Shown: positions 47,590 to 58,801 of the stretch, piece after piece
Numbering within the stretch: the first letter of the stretch is position 1
How the letters are laid out: every line of letters starts with the position of its first letter
NCBI GenBank assembly: GCA_963714145.1
Contig: OY970235.1
Location: forward strand, 3,348,001-3,412,000
From: JBBWZH01 sp035544115
Lineage (GTDB): Bacteria > Actinomycetota > Actinomycetes > Mycobacteriales > CADCTP01
Direction: 5' to 3'
DNA length: 64,000 nucleotides
Made by a program: the position numbers and the translations under genes
Notes under the pieces: generated by a model
The model's input: the letters and a program-made list of their open reading frames with translations, nothing else
Databases searched by the model: none
Told to the model about the DNA's origin: nothing

Positions 47590-48792
47590 GTGACCGGGAC
47601 AACGCACCGCACCGCCCACGAGCCGGCCGACCTCGACGAGTTGCTCGCCGCGTTCGACGCGGTGCCGCTGGCCGGGTTGCGCCGGCGGACCAGCACGAAG
47701 TGGTCCACCTACCCGCCGGACGTGCTGCCGGCCTGGGTGGCCGAGCTGGACGTGCCGCTCTCCGGGCCGATCCGGCGGGCGCTGCACGCGGCCGTCGACG
47801 CCGGCGACACCGGGTACGTCGAGCCGGGCGCCCTGCCGGCCGCGTTCGCCGAGTTCGCCGGACCGCGGCTGGGCTGGAACGTCGACCCGGGCCAGGTGCA
47901 CCTGCTGCCGGACGTGATGGTCGGGGTGGCCGAACTGCTCCGGGTCGGCACCGGGCCGGGCGACGGGGTGGTCATCAACCCGCCGGTCTACCCGCCGTTC
48001 ACCGAGACCATCGAGGAGGCCGGCCGGACCGTGGTGCCGGTGCCACTCGCCCGCGCCGGCGACAGCTGGGAGCTCGACCTGGACGGCCTGGCCGCCGCCT
48101 TCCGCGCCGGCGCCCGGGCCTACCTGCTGTGCAGCCCGCACAACCCGGTCGGCCGGGTCTGGTCGGTGGCCGACCTGCAGCAGGTCAGCGAACTGGCCGA
48201 CCGGTACGACGTGCTGGTGCTCGCCGACGAGATCCACGCGCCGCTGACGCTGGCCGGCTCCCGGCACACCCCGTTCCTGGCGCTCGGCGGCCCGGCGGCC
48301 GAGCACGGTGTCGTGCTGACCGCCGCGTCCAAGGCGTGGAACGTGGCCGGGTTGAAGTGCGCGGTCGGGGTGACCGCGGGCGCCGGGCCGCGGGCGCTGT
48401 TCGGCCGGCTGCCACGGGAGGTGCCGTACCGGGCCGGCATCCTCGGCGTGCACGCCTCGATCGCCGCGTTCCGGGACGACGGCCCCTGGCTGGACGCGCT
48501 GCAGGTGCACCTGGACCGCAACCGCCGGCTGCTGGCCGACCTGCTGGCGCGGCGGCTGCCGGAGATCCGGTACCGGCTGCCGGAGGCCAGCTACCTGGCC
48601 TGGCTGGACTGCGCCGACCTCGGCCTCGGCGCCGACCCGGCCGCCGCCTTCCTGGACCGGGGCCGGGTGGCACTGACCGGCGGGTTGGACTTCGGCCGCG
48701 AGGGCGCCGGCTTCGCCCGGCTCAACATCGGCACCTCCCGGGCGCTGCTCACCGACGCCGTCGACCGGCTCGCCAGCACCGTCGGCCGCTGA
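47590..48792 (+). CDS. PLP-dependent aminotransferase, MalY/PatB (cystathionine beta-lyase) type
   Basis: About 400 residues from GTG 47590. 'STKWSTYPPDVLPAWVAELD' is the characteristic MalY/PatB N-terminus. PLP site: 'LLCSPHNPVGRVWS', 'VLADEIHAPLTL', and the Schiff-base Lys in 'TAASKAWNVAGLKCA'. The C-terminal 'FARLNIGTSRALL' carries the carboxylate-binding Arg. The enzyme splits cystathionine or related C-S substrates to pyruvate and thiol. It is divergent from dgt. Confidence 0.88.
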   Translation: MTGTTHRTAHEPADLDELLAAFDAVPLAGLRRRTSTKWSTYPPDVLPAWVAELDVPLSGPIRRALHAAVDAGDTGYVEPGALPAAFAEFAGPRLGWNVDPGQVHLLPDVMVGVAELLRVGTGPGDGVVINPPVYPPFTETIEEAGRTVVPVPLARAGDSWELDLDGLAAAFRAGARAYLLCSPHNPVGRVWSVADLQQVSELADRYDVLVLADEIHAPLTLAGSRHTPFLALGGPAAEHGVVLTAASKAWNVAGLKCAVGVTAGAGPRALFGRLPREVPYRAGILGVHASIAAFRDDGPWLDALQVHLDRNRRLLADLLARRLPEIRYRLPEASYLAWLDCADLGLGADPAAAFLDRGRVALTGGLDFGREGAGFARLNIGTSRALLTDAVDRLASTVGR

Positions 48793-48931
48793 CCGACGGC
48801 GCCGGGCGAGCCGACATCCGGGCCCAGCCCCGGCCAGGCACAGCCCGGGCCGGGTCAGCCGACACCTGGGCTCAGCCCGGGCCGGGCCAGTTCGGGCCCC
48901 GGGCCCAGCCCAGGCTCAGCCCGGGCCGGGT
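48793..48931. repeat. Degenerate GGGCCGGG/CAGCCC repeats between convergent genes
   Basis: CTCAGCCCGGGCCGGG occurs twice (near 48871 and 48916), and related CAGCCC.GGCC units fill most of the 139 bp between two stop codons. The sequence can fold in several alternative hairpins and may serve as a terminator for both genes. Confidence 0.6.
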
Positions 48932-49572
48932 TCAGCCCAGGCCGGGCCGTTCCTGGCCGGGGCTGGCGTGGAAGAGGCCGTAGTAGAGCAGCGCGCCGGT
49001 TTCCCGGGCGATGTAGCGGACCTCGGTCCCCCGGGTGCGCACCACCGGGCCGGAGCGGGTCGGCGAGGTGACCGCGGCGATGCCCGAGTCCTCCGCCATC
49101 CGCTCGGACCGCAGCGCGTGCCAGGGGTCGGTGACCAGCACCGCGGTGCGCCAGCCGCGCTCGCCGAACGTGGCACCGAGCGCCCGCATGCTCTGCAGCG
49201 TGTCGTCGCCCACCCCGACCGCGACGACCTGATCGTCGCGGACGCCCTGACCGAGCAGCCAGAGCCGCCCCGAGCCGGCCTCGGTGTAACGGTCCCCCGG
49301 CCGGCTACCGCCGACCGTGACGATCCGCGGCGCCACCCCGGACCGCAGCAGCGCCAGCGCGTGTTCCAGCCGGGCGCGCAACACGTCCGACGGGCGGCCG
49401 TCGTACTGGGCCGAGCCGAGCACCACGATCGCGTCCGAGGCGGGCCGGGAGTCGTGCCGGGCCACCTGCCAGATGCGGAACACCGTGCTACCGACCACCA
49501 GCGCCGCGGCCAGCCCGGCCGCCAGTACGAGACGGGCGAGCAGGCCGGCCGCGCGCCGGAGTCGGGCAGCGG

Positions 49573-49576
<4 letters not shown>
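48932..49576 (-). CDS. YdcF/DUF218-like membrane protein
   Basis: 214 residues from GTG 49576, whose first bases overlap the ppdK stop (GTGA). An N-terminal membrane helix ('LVLAAGLAAALVVGSTVF') anchors an extracytoplasmic DUF218 domain: 'DAIVVLGSAQYDGRPSDVL', 'RIVTVGGSRPGDRYTEAGSG', 'TLQSMRALGATFGERGW', and 'VLVTDPWHALRSERM'. The family includes SanA/ElyC-type envelope proteins involved in cell-wall precursor handling. The translation coupling to ppdK is unusual, since the functions look unrelated. Confidence 0.87.
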
Positions 49577-52302
<2,726 letters not shown>

Positions 52303-52484
52303 AGCCTGGGCTCCCTCTGCCTGTTGCCACCGTGGATTCGCCGGCCAGCCTAGCCGCCGGACCGAGGTCTCCGGTCACAGCCCCCGCTTACGGCCCGCTT
52401 GGACCTTGCGACGGAATGTCACCCGGACCGTACCTCGTGCGCCTGGTTGCCTGACCGGTACTACAACGTGCCCGGATCGGCCGG

Positions 52485-53870
52485 TCAGCAACCGGTGAGG
52501 CGCTGTGCGAGGTAGCCCTCGACCTGGCCGAGCCCGACCCGTTCCTGCCCCATCGAATCACGATCCCGAATGGTGACCGCGTCGTCGGTCAGCGTCTCGA
52601 AGTCGACCGTGATGCAGTACGGCGTGCCGATCTCGTCCTGCCGGCGGTAGCGGCGGCCGATCGCGCCGGCGTCGTCGAAGTCGACGTTCCAGCTGCGGCG
52701 CAGCGTCGCGGCCAGGGCGCGGGCCTTCGGCGACAGGTCGGCGTTGCGGGACAGCGGCAGCACCGCCGCCTTCACCGGGGCCAGCCGCTTGTCCAGCCGC
52801 AGCACGGTGCGCCGCTCCAGCTGGCCCTTCGCGTTCGGCGCCTCGTCCTCGGTGTACGCCTCCAGCAGGAACGCCATCATCGGCCGGCCCACCCCGGCGG
52901 CCGGCTCGATCACGTACGGCACCCAGCGCTCGCCCTTGTCCTGATCGAAGTAGGAGAGGTCGGCGCCGGAGTGCTTCGAATGCGTGGTGAGGTCGAAGTC
53001 CGTGCGGTTCGCGACGCCCTCCAACTCGCCCCATTCCGAGCCGCCGAACCGGAAGCGGTACTCGATGTCGACGGTGCGCTTGGCGTAGTGCGAGAGCTTC
53101 TCTTTGGGATGCTCGTAATGCCGCAGGTTGTCCGCGCTGATGCCGAGCTCGGTGTACCAGCGGGTGCGCTCCGCGATCCAGTACTCGTGCCATTCCTCGT
53201 CGCTACCCGGCTCGACGAAGAACTCCATCTCCATCTGCTCGAACTCGCGGGTGCGGAAGATGAAGTTGCCCGGGGTGATCTCGTTCCGGAACGACTTGCC
53301 GATCTGCCCGATGCCGAACGGCGGCTTCTTCCGGGACGACTGCATCACGTTGGCGAAGTTGATGAAGATGCCCTGCGCGGTCTCCGGCCGCAGGTACGCC
53401 AGCCCGGACTCGTCCTGCGTCACGCCCAGGTGGGTGGACAGCAGGCCGTTGAACATCCGTGGCTCGGTGAACGCGCCCCGGGTGCCGCAGTGCGGGCAGA
53501 CCAGGTCGGCCAACCCGTTCTCCGGCGGCCGGCCGTGCTTGGCCTGGTACGCCTCTTCCAGGTGGTCGGCGCGGAACCGGTGATGGCAGGACTGGCACTC
53601 GGTGAGCGGGTCGACGAACTCGTTGACGTGGCCGGACGCCTCCCAGACCTCACGGGCCAAGATCACCGACGAGTCCAGGCCGACCACGTCGTCCCGGCCG
53701 GTGACCATGAACTTCCACCACTGCCGCTTGATGTTGTCCTTCAGCTCGACGCCGAGCGGACCGTAGTCCCACGCCGACCGCTGCCCGCCGTAGATCTCGC
53801 TGGACGGGTAGACGAAGCCCCGGCGCTTGCAGAGGCTGACGAGCGTGTCGATGCGGTCGGCGCTGGCCAT
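52485..53870 (-). CDS. glyS: Glycyl-tRNA synthetase, dimeric bacterial type
   Basis: 461 residues from ATG 53870. Class II motifs: 'RRGFVYPSSEIYGGQRSAWD' and 'YGPLGVELKDNIKRQWW' at the N-terminus, motif 2 'NEITPGNFIFRTREFEQMEM', motif 3 region 'VGRPMMAFLLEAYTEDE', and the anticodon-binding domain ending 'LGQVEGYLAQRL'. 'CQSCHHRFRADHLEE' and 'CPHCGTRGAF' form a zinc-binding insertion. This is the alpha2, archaeal/eukaryal-like form usual in actinobacteria. Normal length and frame. Confidence 0.97.
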   Translation of the reverse strand: MASADRIDTLVSLCKRRGFVYPSSEIYGGQRSAWDYGPLGVELKDNIKRQWWKFMVTGRDDVVGLDSSVILAREVWEASGHVNEFVDPLTECQSCHHRFRADHLEEAYQAKHGRPPENGLADLVCPHCGTRGAFTEPRMFNGLLSTHLGVTQDESGLAYLRPETAQGIFINFANVMQSSRKKPPFGIGQIGKSFRNEITPGNFIFRTREFEQMEMEFFVEPGSDEEWHEYWIAERTRWYTELGISADNLRHYEHPKEKLSHYAKRTVDIEYRFRFGGSEWGELEGVANRTDFDLTTHSKHSGADLSYFDQDKGERWVPYVIEPAAGVGRPMMAFLLEAYTEDEAPNAKGQLERRTVLRLDKRLAPVKAAVLPLSRNADLSPKARALAATLRRSWNVDFDDAGAIGRRYRRQDEIGTPYCITVDFETLTDDAVTIRDRDSMGQERVGLGQVEGYLAQRLTGC

Positions 53871-54031
53871 GCTGACAGTTCTCCATCCGGCTGGCGGTCG
53901 GTGGGCGGCCGCCGCGTTGGGATTCCCCCAGGCCGGACCGGGACGATCCAGGCGTGGCGACCGCCTGCCAGGCTACCTGCCGACCCCGCCCCGCCGCCGC
54001 GCGGTTATCCCGGGGCGACCCCGGCGTGGCG

Positions 54032-54075
54032 GACCCCGCCCGGCCGGTCGGGTGGACCGGCGGCCGGGCGGGGTC
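54032..54075 (-). terminator. Strong hairpin terminator
   Basis: GACCCCGCCCGGCCG (54032-54046) pairs perfectly with CGGCCGGGCGGGGTC (54061-54075) around a 14-nt loop, downstream of the minus-strand stop at 54108. Confidence 0.75.
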
Positions 54076-54107
54076 GCCAGGAGCAGGTGTGCCCCCGGAG
54101 GGCTGAG

Positions 54108-55004
54108 CTAACTGCCGAACTTGAAGCCGCAGATGCGGCCGCCGGACTCGGTCACCACATTGAGGTCGATGTTCAGCTTCTGCCCGCTGTCGTAGGTCAG
54201 CGTGGTGTGCACGATGGTGATCTTCTTGTCGCTGCTGTCCTTCTCCTCACCGTTGATCGCGTATGCGGTGATGGAGCCCTGGTCCAGGTGGAAGTCGGAC
54301 TTGAGGTCCGCCTCGGTCTCCTTGGACTTGCCGTCCTTGCACAGCGTGTCGTGCGCGGCGCTGAAGTTCTTCGCCTTCATCGCGGACAGGAATCCGTCCG
54401 CGACGTCCTTCGGCGGCTTCTTGTTCAGCGCGGTGAAGACCGCGCTGACCGCGATGACCGCGACCACCACCAGCACGCTGATCAGCACGATCATGCGGCG
54501 CTTGGACGGCTTCTTGGCGGTGGGCGGCGGCGGCACGCCCGGCCCGCCGAACTGGAACCCGCCCGGGTCGCCCGGCCCGCCGGGCGGGGTGGCGAACCCA
54601 CCCTGCTGACCGCCGTACGGCTGCTGCCCGTACGGCTGCTGCCCGTAGGGCTGGCCGTACTGGCCCTGGTCGGCGCCGGGCTGGCCGTACGGCGCGGCCG
54701 CCGGCTGGGCCTGGCCGTAGTCGGGCTGGCCCGGCTGCCCGTAGCCGTACGGGTCGCCGGCCGGCGGCTGGCCGTAGGGCTGACCGCCGCCCTGTCCCGG
54801 CTGGCCCGGCTGCCCGGGCTGGCCCTGCCCAGGCTGGCCCGGCCCGGGCTGGCCCGGCCCGTACGGGTCCTGCCCGTACGGCTGCGCGGGCTGGCCGTAC
54901 GGCTGGCCCGGCTGGCCGTATGGCTGGCTGGGCTGGCCGTACTGGCCCGGCTGTTCCTCCGGGTCGCGGGGCTGGCCGGAATTCCAGCCAGGGGGCGTGG
55001 TCAT
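54108..55004 (-). CDS. Pro/Gly/Gln-rich membrane protein with extracytoplasmic domain
   Basis: 298 residues from ATG 55004. Residues 1 to ~165 are a low-complexity cytoplasmic tail of 'YGQPGQP'-type repeats. A single membrane helix follows ('RMIVLISVLVVVAVIAVSAVF'), then a ~115-residue extracytoplasmic domain with 'DVADGFLSAMKAKNFSAAHD' and 'SGQKLNIDLNVVTESGG', resembling DUF4878/lumazine-binding-like (NTF2-fold) domains. Two cysteines ('HDTLCKDGK', 'RICGFKFG') may be bridged. The role is unknown. The start overlaps the stop of the ABM gene (ATGA), so the two are coupled. Confidence 0.8.
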   Translation of the reverse strand: MTTPPGWNSGQPRDPEEQPGQYGQPSQPYGQPGQPYGQPAQPYGQDPYGPGQPGPGQPGQGQPGQPGQPGQGGGQPYGQPPAGDPYGYGQPGQPDYGQAQPAAAPYGQPGADQGQYGQPYGQQPYGQQPYGGQQGGFATPPGGPGDPGGFQFGGPGVPPPPTAKKPSKRRMIVLISVLVVVAVIAVSAVFTALNKKPPKDVADGFLSAMKAKNFSAAHDTLCKDGKSKETEADLKSDFHLDQGSITAYAINGEEKDSSDKKITIVHTTLTYDSGQKLNIDLNVVTESGGRICGFKFGS

Positions 55005-55465
55005 GGCGTCTCCTGTTCGATTCGGCCGTCGGGGCGCAGCGGAACCGGTCCGCGCGCGCCGCGCGAGTGAGCTGGTGGCGTGCGCCCTGCCTCGGGCGCC
55101 GACGCCGGGCTGGTGCCGGGGCCGGCGGTGCCGGCATCCACGGCACGGTCACTGGGGGCGGACAGCGCTGTACCACCCCGGTCAACGGTCTGCAGCACCT
55201 CATACGCGCCGGGTTCCTGCTGGCCGCGGGCGAGCAGCGGAACCGCCCGCACCTTGACGTCGTAGCCGGACAGCGCCCGGCGGTAGGCGCCGACCCCGTC
55301 CCACTCGGTCAACAGCAGCCAACTGGTCGGGTCGTCCACCTCCCGGCCGAGGCTTCCGCGCAGGTAGCCGGTGCACCGGGCGAACGCGTCGAGGGCATCC
55401 GCGGCCTGGTCGGCGAACTGCCCGCCGTCGGCCTCGGATACCGAGAACCGCGTGAGCACGAACAC
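55001..55465 (-). CDS. Antibiotic biosynthesis monooxygenase-like (ABM) protein with disordered tail
   Basis: 154 residues starting 'FVLTRFSVSEADGGQFADQA'. The first ~95 residues form an ABM ferredoxin-like barrel ('TGYLRGSLGREVDDPTSWLL', 'TEWDGVGAYRRALSGYDV'). The last ~55 are Ala/Pro/Gly/Arg-rich and probably unstructured. ABM dimers act as cofactor-less oxygenases or heme-degrading enzymes; the role of this stand-alone member is unknown. Its stop overlaps the next start. Confidence 0.78.
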   Translation of the reverse strand: MFVLTRFSVSEADGGQFADQAADALDAFARCTGYLRGSLGREVDDPTSWLLLTEWDGVGAYRRALSGYDVKVRAVPLLARGQQEPGAYEVLQTVDRGGTALSAPSDRAVDAGTAGPGTSPASAPEAGRTPPAHSRGARGPVPLRPDGRIEQETP

Positions 55466-55592
55466 CCGACCTCCCCGTCTGGCGGGCCCGACCGGCGGAT
55501 CGGCGCCCGGCCTGAGAGCATCATGTCCGGAACGGCCGCCGACCGGCGGCTATCCCGATGGACGGACTACCGTACCGAGAGGGGCAAATCAG

Positions 55593-55880
55593 GTGTCGAC
55601 CCCGCTGCGGCGTGCCGTCGAACGGCGCAGCATTCCGATCCTCATCTACCTACGCCACCTGCCCAGTTGGCTGGTGTTCGTGGCCACGCTCGGGCTGGTC
55701 CTGGCCGGATTGTTCGGCCCGGCCGCGATCGGCGCCGCGATCCTGACCCTGATGACCGCGCTGATCGGCTGGGTCACGTACCTGGCCTGGCCGAATCTCA
55801 CCCCTGGTGGCCGACTCGGCCGGATCGGCGCCGCCGCGCTTGTCCTCGCCGCCGCCGTGAACCGCGTCGTCGTCGGCTGA
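55593..55880 (+). CDS. Small two/three-helix membrane protein (DUF6703-like)
   Basis: 95 residues from GTG 55593. A basic N-terminus ('PLRRAVERRSIPILIYLRHL') precedes three hydrophobic helices ('LVFVATLGLVLAGLFGPAAI', 'ILTLMTALIGWVTYLAWPNL', 'GAAALVLAAAVNRVVVG'). The layout matches a family of short actinobacterial membrane proteins of unknown function. The start is chosen to exclude a repeat-like upstream extension. Confidence 0.75.
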   Translation: MSTPLRRAVERRSIPILIYLRHLPSWLVFVATLGLVLAGLFGPAAIGAAILTLMTALIGWVTYLAWPNLTPGGRLGRIGAAALVLAAAVNRVVVG

Positions 55881-55892
55881 GCCGCCACCCGA

Positions 55893-56705
55893 TCAGCTCT
55901 CGTACGGCTCGGAGGGCGTCTTCACCGGGGTGACGGAATCGGCGTGGATGATGGGAATCTGCTCGGTCTTGTTCACGATTTCCATACCGTCGTAACTGCC
56001 GGTGACCTCAATCCAGCTGTCGGTGGCGGGCTGACCGGGCTGACCCTTTACCGCGATCTTGATCGGGCGGGCGTCGGCGGCGCAGCAGGTGACCACCAGC
56101 CGGGCGATGTAGTAACCGCCGCCGGGCCGCGGGCTGACGAAGCCGACCAGCTTGACGTGCCGACCCTGCAGCGAGCGGCCCTCGTCCCAGATGGCGCGGG
56201 TGGCGTAGTCGGTCAGCGTGGTGGTCACCGGGTCGCCGTCCGGCAGCGGGGCGAAGCTGCTGCTGTCCGCCGGCTTGGCGATGTCGTTGCCGCCGCGCCC
56301 GGCCGAGTACGAACCGAGCGCCGGCGGGGCCACCAGGAAGATCGCGAAGATCGGCAGGAGCAGCAGCCAGGCGACCCGCGGGCCGTGCGCGTGGTCGTGC
56401 CCGTCGTGCTCGTCGTGTCCGTCAGCGGCGGATACCGGCTCGGCCGGGATGGCGGCCGGGGTGGCGGCCGGGATGCCCGGCGCAGCCGGGATGCCCGGCG
56501 CAGCCGGCACGGCCGTGGCGGACCGCCGGGCCAGGTGCTCACGCCAGAGCGACGCCAACCCGAGCGCGATCAGCACCACGCCCGCGGTCAGCAGGTACGG
56601 CCTGGTCCAGGACCGGACGTAGCGCAGGTAGGTGTCGTCTACCGAGATGCGGACGACGGCGCCACCGAGCAGCACCAGCAGCACGCTCTGTGTGTCGCGG
56701 TTCAT
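55893..56705 (-). CDS. YcgQ/TIGR03943-like membrane protein, partner of the upstream permease
   Basis: 270 residues from ATG 56705. Two N-terminal membrane helices, a cytoplasmic loop rich in Pro/Ala with a His/Asp cluster ('DGHDEHDGHDHAHG', a likely metal-binding stretch), a third helix ('RVAWLLLLPIFAIFLVAPPA'), then an extracytoplasmic beta-domain with 'RHVKLVGFVSPRPGGGYYIA', 'VTCCAADARPIKIAVKG' and 'SWIEVTGSYDG'. The CC pair and OB-like fold are family hallmarks. It overlaps the permease gene by ATGA. The pair may move a metal or metal complex; this is inferred. Confidence 0.85.
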   Translation of the reverse strand: MNRDTQSVLLVLLGGAVVRISVDDTYLRYVRSWTRPYLLTAGVVLIALGLASLWREHLARRSATAVPAAPGIPAAPGIPAATPAAIPAEPVSAADGHDEHDGHDHAHGPRVAWLLLLPIFAIFLVAPPALGSYSAGRGGNDIAKPADSSSFAPLPDGDPVTTTLTDYATRAIWDEGRSLQGRHVKLVGFVSPRPGGGYYIARLVVTCCAADARPIKIAVKGQPGQPATDSWIEVTGSYDGMEIVNKTEQIPIIHADSVTPVKTPSEPYES

Positions 56706-57856
56706 GACAGCAGCCACCCTCCGATGACGTAGCTCGCCAGCACCGCGACCACGAAGGTCAGCGGGGCGAACCGGACCGCGAACCGCCGGCCGAAGGTGCC
56801 GGCCTGCAGCGCCACCAGCTTCACGTCGACGGTCGGCCCGACCACCATGAACGCCAGCTTCGCGGTGAGCGAGAACTGGGTGAGGCTGGCCGCGACGAAC
56901 GCGTCCGCCTCCGAGCAGATCGCCAGCAGCACCGCCAGCCCGGCCAGCGCCAGCACCGACAGCCACCGGGTGGAGGCCACCGCGTCGAGCACGCCGCGCG
57001 GCACGACCACGTTCAGCGTGGCCGCGGTCAGCCCGCCGATGACGAGGAAGCCACCGGCGTGCACGAAGTCGTGCCGGGCGCTGACCCGGAACGCCTCCCA
57101 CCGGCCGAGGCCGCCGAGGTCGGGCCGGCGCGGCGGGGCGAACCAGTCGGCCCGGCCGAACCGGGCCCAGATCCAGCCCACCAGCACCGCGGTCAGCAGC
57201 GAGGCCAGGAACCGGGCCAGCACCATCTGCGGCCGCCCCGGGAACGCCACCGAGGTGGCCACCAGCACCACCGGGTTGATCGCCGGCGCGGACAGCAGGA
57301 ACGCCAGGGCCGCGGACGGCGCCACACCGCGGGCCATCAGCCCGCGCGCCACCGGCACCGAACTGCACTCGCAGCCGGGCAGCACCGCGCCGGCCATGCC
57401 GGCGATCGGCACCGCGAGCGCCTGCCGGCGGGGCAGCGCCCGGGCGAAGAACGCGGCCGGGACGAACACCGCGATCGCCGCGCTGAGCAGCACCCCGAGC
57501 ACCAGGAACGGCAGCGCCTGGACGCACACCGCGACGAAGATCGTCGTCCAGGTGCGGACGGCGCCGCCCTCGAACAGCCGGCTGAGCAGCGGCCGGGCCA
57601 AGATGATCACCAAGAGCAGCCCGGTCAGTACGTCCGTCGAGGTGATCCGCCGGCCGCCGGCGGCACCCGGCGGACCGGCGGCCGACGGCGGCCCGGGCGG
57701 CGACTCAGCGCTGTCAACCGACACCGGGCCGACCGACACCGCGCCGACCGCCGCCGAGGCAGCACCGGCCGGGTCGGCGAGCACACCGGGCGGCGCGGAG
57801 CCGCCCGGGCCGCCTGGGCCGATCGGGCGCCCTGACTGCGGGGGCTTGTTGGTCAC
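56702..57856 (-). CDS. Permease of the YcgR/DUF318 family
   Basis: 384 residues from ATG/GTG at 57856. A proline/glycine/alanine-rich cytoplasmic leader (about 70 residues) precedes eight or more helices. The diagnostic motif 'GAVLPGCECSSVPVARGLMA' and the second repeat 'LLAICSEADAFVAASL' with 'LAFMVVGPTVDVKLVAL' are characteristic of this permease family, where cysteines in the membrane suggest thiol/metal chemistry. It is co-translated with the YcgQ-like partner. Upstream it is close to uppS but separated by a short gap. Confidence 0.87.
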   Translation of the reverse strand: MTNKPPQSGRPIGPGGPGGSAPPGVLADPAGAASAAVGAVSVGPVSVDSAESPPGPPSAAGPPGAAGGRRITSTDVLTGLLLVIILARPLLSRLFEGGAVRTWTTIFVAVCVQALPFLVLGVLLSAAIAVFVPAAFFARALPRRQALAVPIAGMAGAVLPGCECSSVPVARGLMARGVAPSAALAFLLSAPAINPVVLVATSVAFPGRPQMVLARFLASLLTAVLVGWIWARFGRADWFAPPRRPDLGGLGRWEAFRVSARHDFVHAGGFLVIGGLTAATLNVVVPRGVLDAVASTRWLSVLALAGLAVLLAICSEADAFVAASLTQFSLTAKLAFMVVGPTVDVKLVALQAGTFGRRFAVRFAPLTFVVAVLASYVIGGWLLS

Positions 57857-57904
57857 GCGGCAATGCTTCCAGACCGGTCGGGCCGAATCTCGCGGATCAC
57901 CCGT

Positions 57905-58801
57905 TCAGCTGTGGACGACCGGATCCGACCCGTCCGCGCCTGTGGACAACCCGGCAGCGTCCTCGCTGGCCGGCGGTGGCTCGACCAGCGACTGGGCACG
58001 GCCGAACCGGCGGTCCCGGCTGGCGAACAGCTCGCAGGCGTGCCAGAGGTGCCGGCGGTCGAAGTCGGGCCACAGCGTGTCGAGGAAGACCAGCTCCGCG
58101 TACGCCGACTGCCAGAGCAGGAAGTTGCTGGTCCGCTGTTCCCCCGAGGACCGGACGAACAGGTCGACGTCCGGCAGGTCGGGCTCATCCAGGTAACGGG
58201 CGATGGTCCGCTCGTCGATCCGGTCCGGGTCGAGGCGACCGGCCACCGCGGCCCGGGCTATCTCCCGGGCGGCGTCCGCGATCTCCGCCCGGCCGCCGTA
58301 GTTCACGCAGAACTGCAAGGTCAGCACGGTGTTGTCGACGGTCAGCTGCTCGGCGCTCTCCAGTTCGGTGATGACGCTGCGCCAGAGCCGGGGCCGCCGC
58401 CCGGCCCACCGGATCCGCACCCCGAGCGCGTTCAGCTCGTCGCGCCGGCGCCGGATCACGGCCCGGTCGAACCCCATCAGGAACCGCACCTCGTCCGGCG
58501 AGCGGCGCCAGTTCTCGGTCGAGAACGCGTACGCCGACAGCACCGGGATGCCCAGCTCCACCGCGCCGTGGATCACGTCCAGCAGCGCCGCCTCACCCGC
58601 CTCGTGCCCGCTGGTGCGGGGCAGCCCGCGCGAGTTCGCCCACCGGCCGTTGCCGTCCATCACCAGCGCCACATGCCGCGGCACCAGGTCGGCCGGGATC
58701 ACCGGCGGTTTCGCTCCGGACGGGTGCGGCCGCGGCGGCGTACGGGGCACCGGCGCCGCCGATTCGGCCCGGCCCGGGCCGCGTCGCCCGCGCCGCACCA
58801 T
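57905..58801 (-). CDS. uppS: Undecaprenyl (isoprenyl) diphosphate synthase
   Basis: 298 residues from ATG 58801. 'PRHVALVMDGNGRWANSRGL' is the cis-prenyltransferase substrate loop with catalytic Asp; 'LSAYAFSTENWRRSPDEV', 'LQFCVNYGGRAEIADAAREI' and 'DVDLFVRSSGEQRTSNFLLW' are the remaining family motifs. It elongates a prenyl diphosphate in cis for cell-wall carrier lipid. Its start shares a base with the recO stop (TGATG), giving tight coupling. The N-terminal ~40 residues are an Arg/Pro-rich extension. Confidence 0.95.
   Translation of the reverse strand: MVRRGRRGPGRAESAAPVPRTPPRPHPSGAKPPVIPADLVPRHVALVMDGNGRWANSRGLPRTSGHEAGEAALLDVIHGAVELGIPVLSAYAFSTENWRRSPDEVRFLMGFDRAVIRRRRDELNALGVRIRWAGRRPRLWRSVITELESAEQLTVDNTVLTLQFCVNYGGRAEIADAAREIARAAVAGRLDPDRIDERTIARYLDEPDLPDVDLFVRSSGEQRTSNFLLWQSAYAELVFLDTLWPDFDRRHLWHACELFASRDRRFGRAQSLVEPPPASEDAAGLSTGADGSDPVVHS

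Noticed and set aside
45276..48983. A 1235-codon open frame on the + strand spanning four genes
   Set aside because: It runs antisense to the reductase and dgt genes and out of frame with the MalY-like gene; composition is that of a shadow frame.
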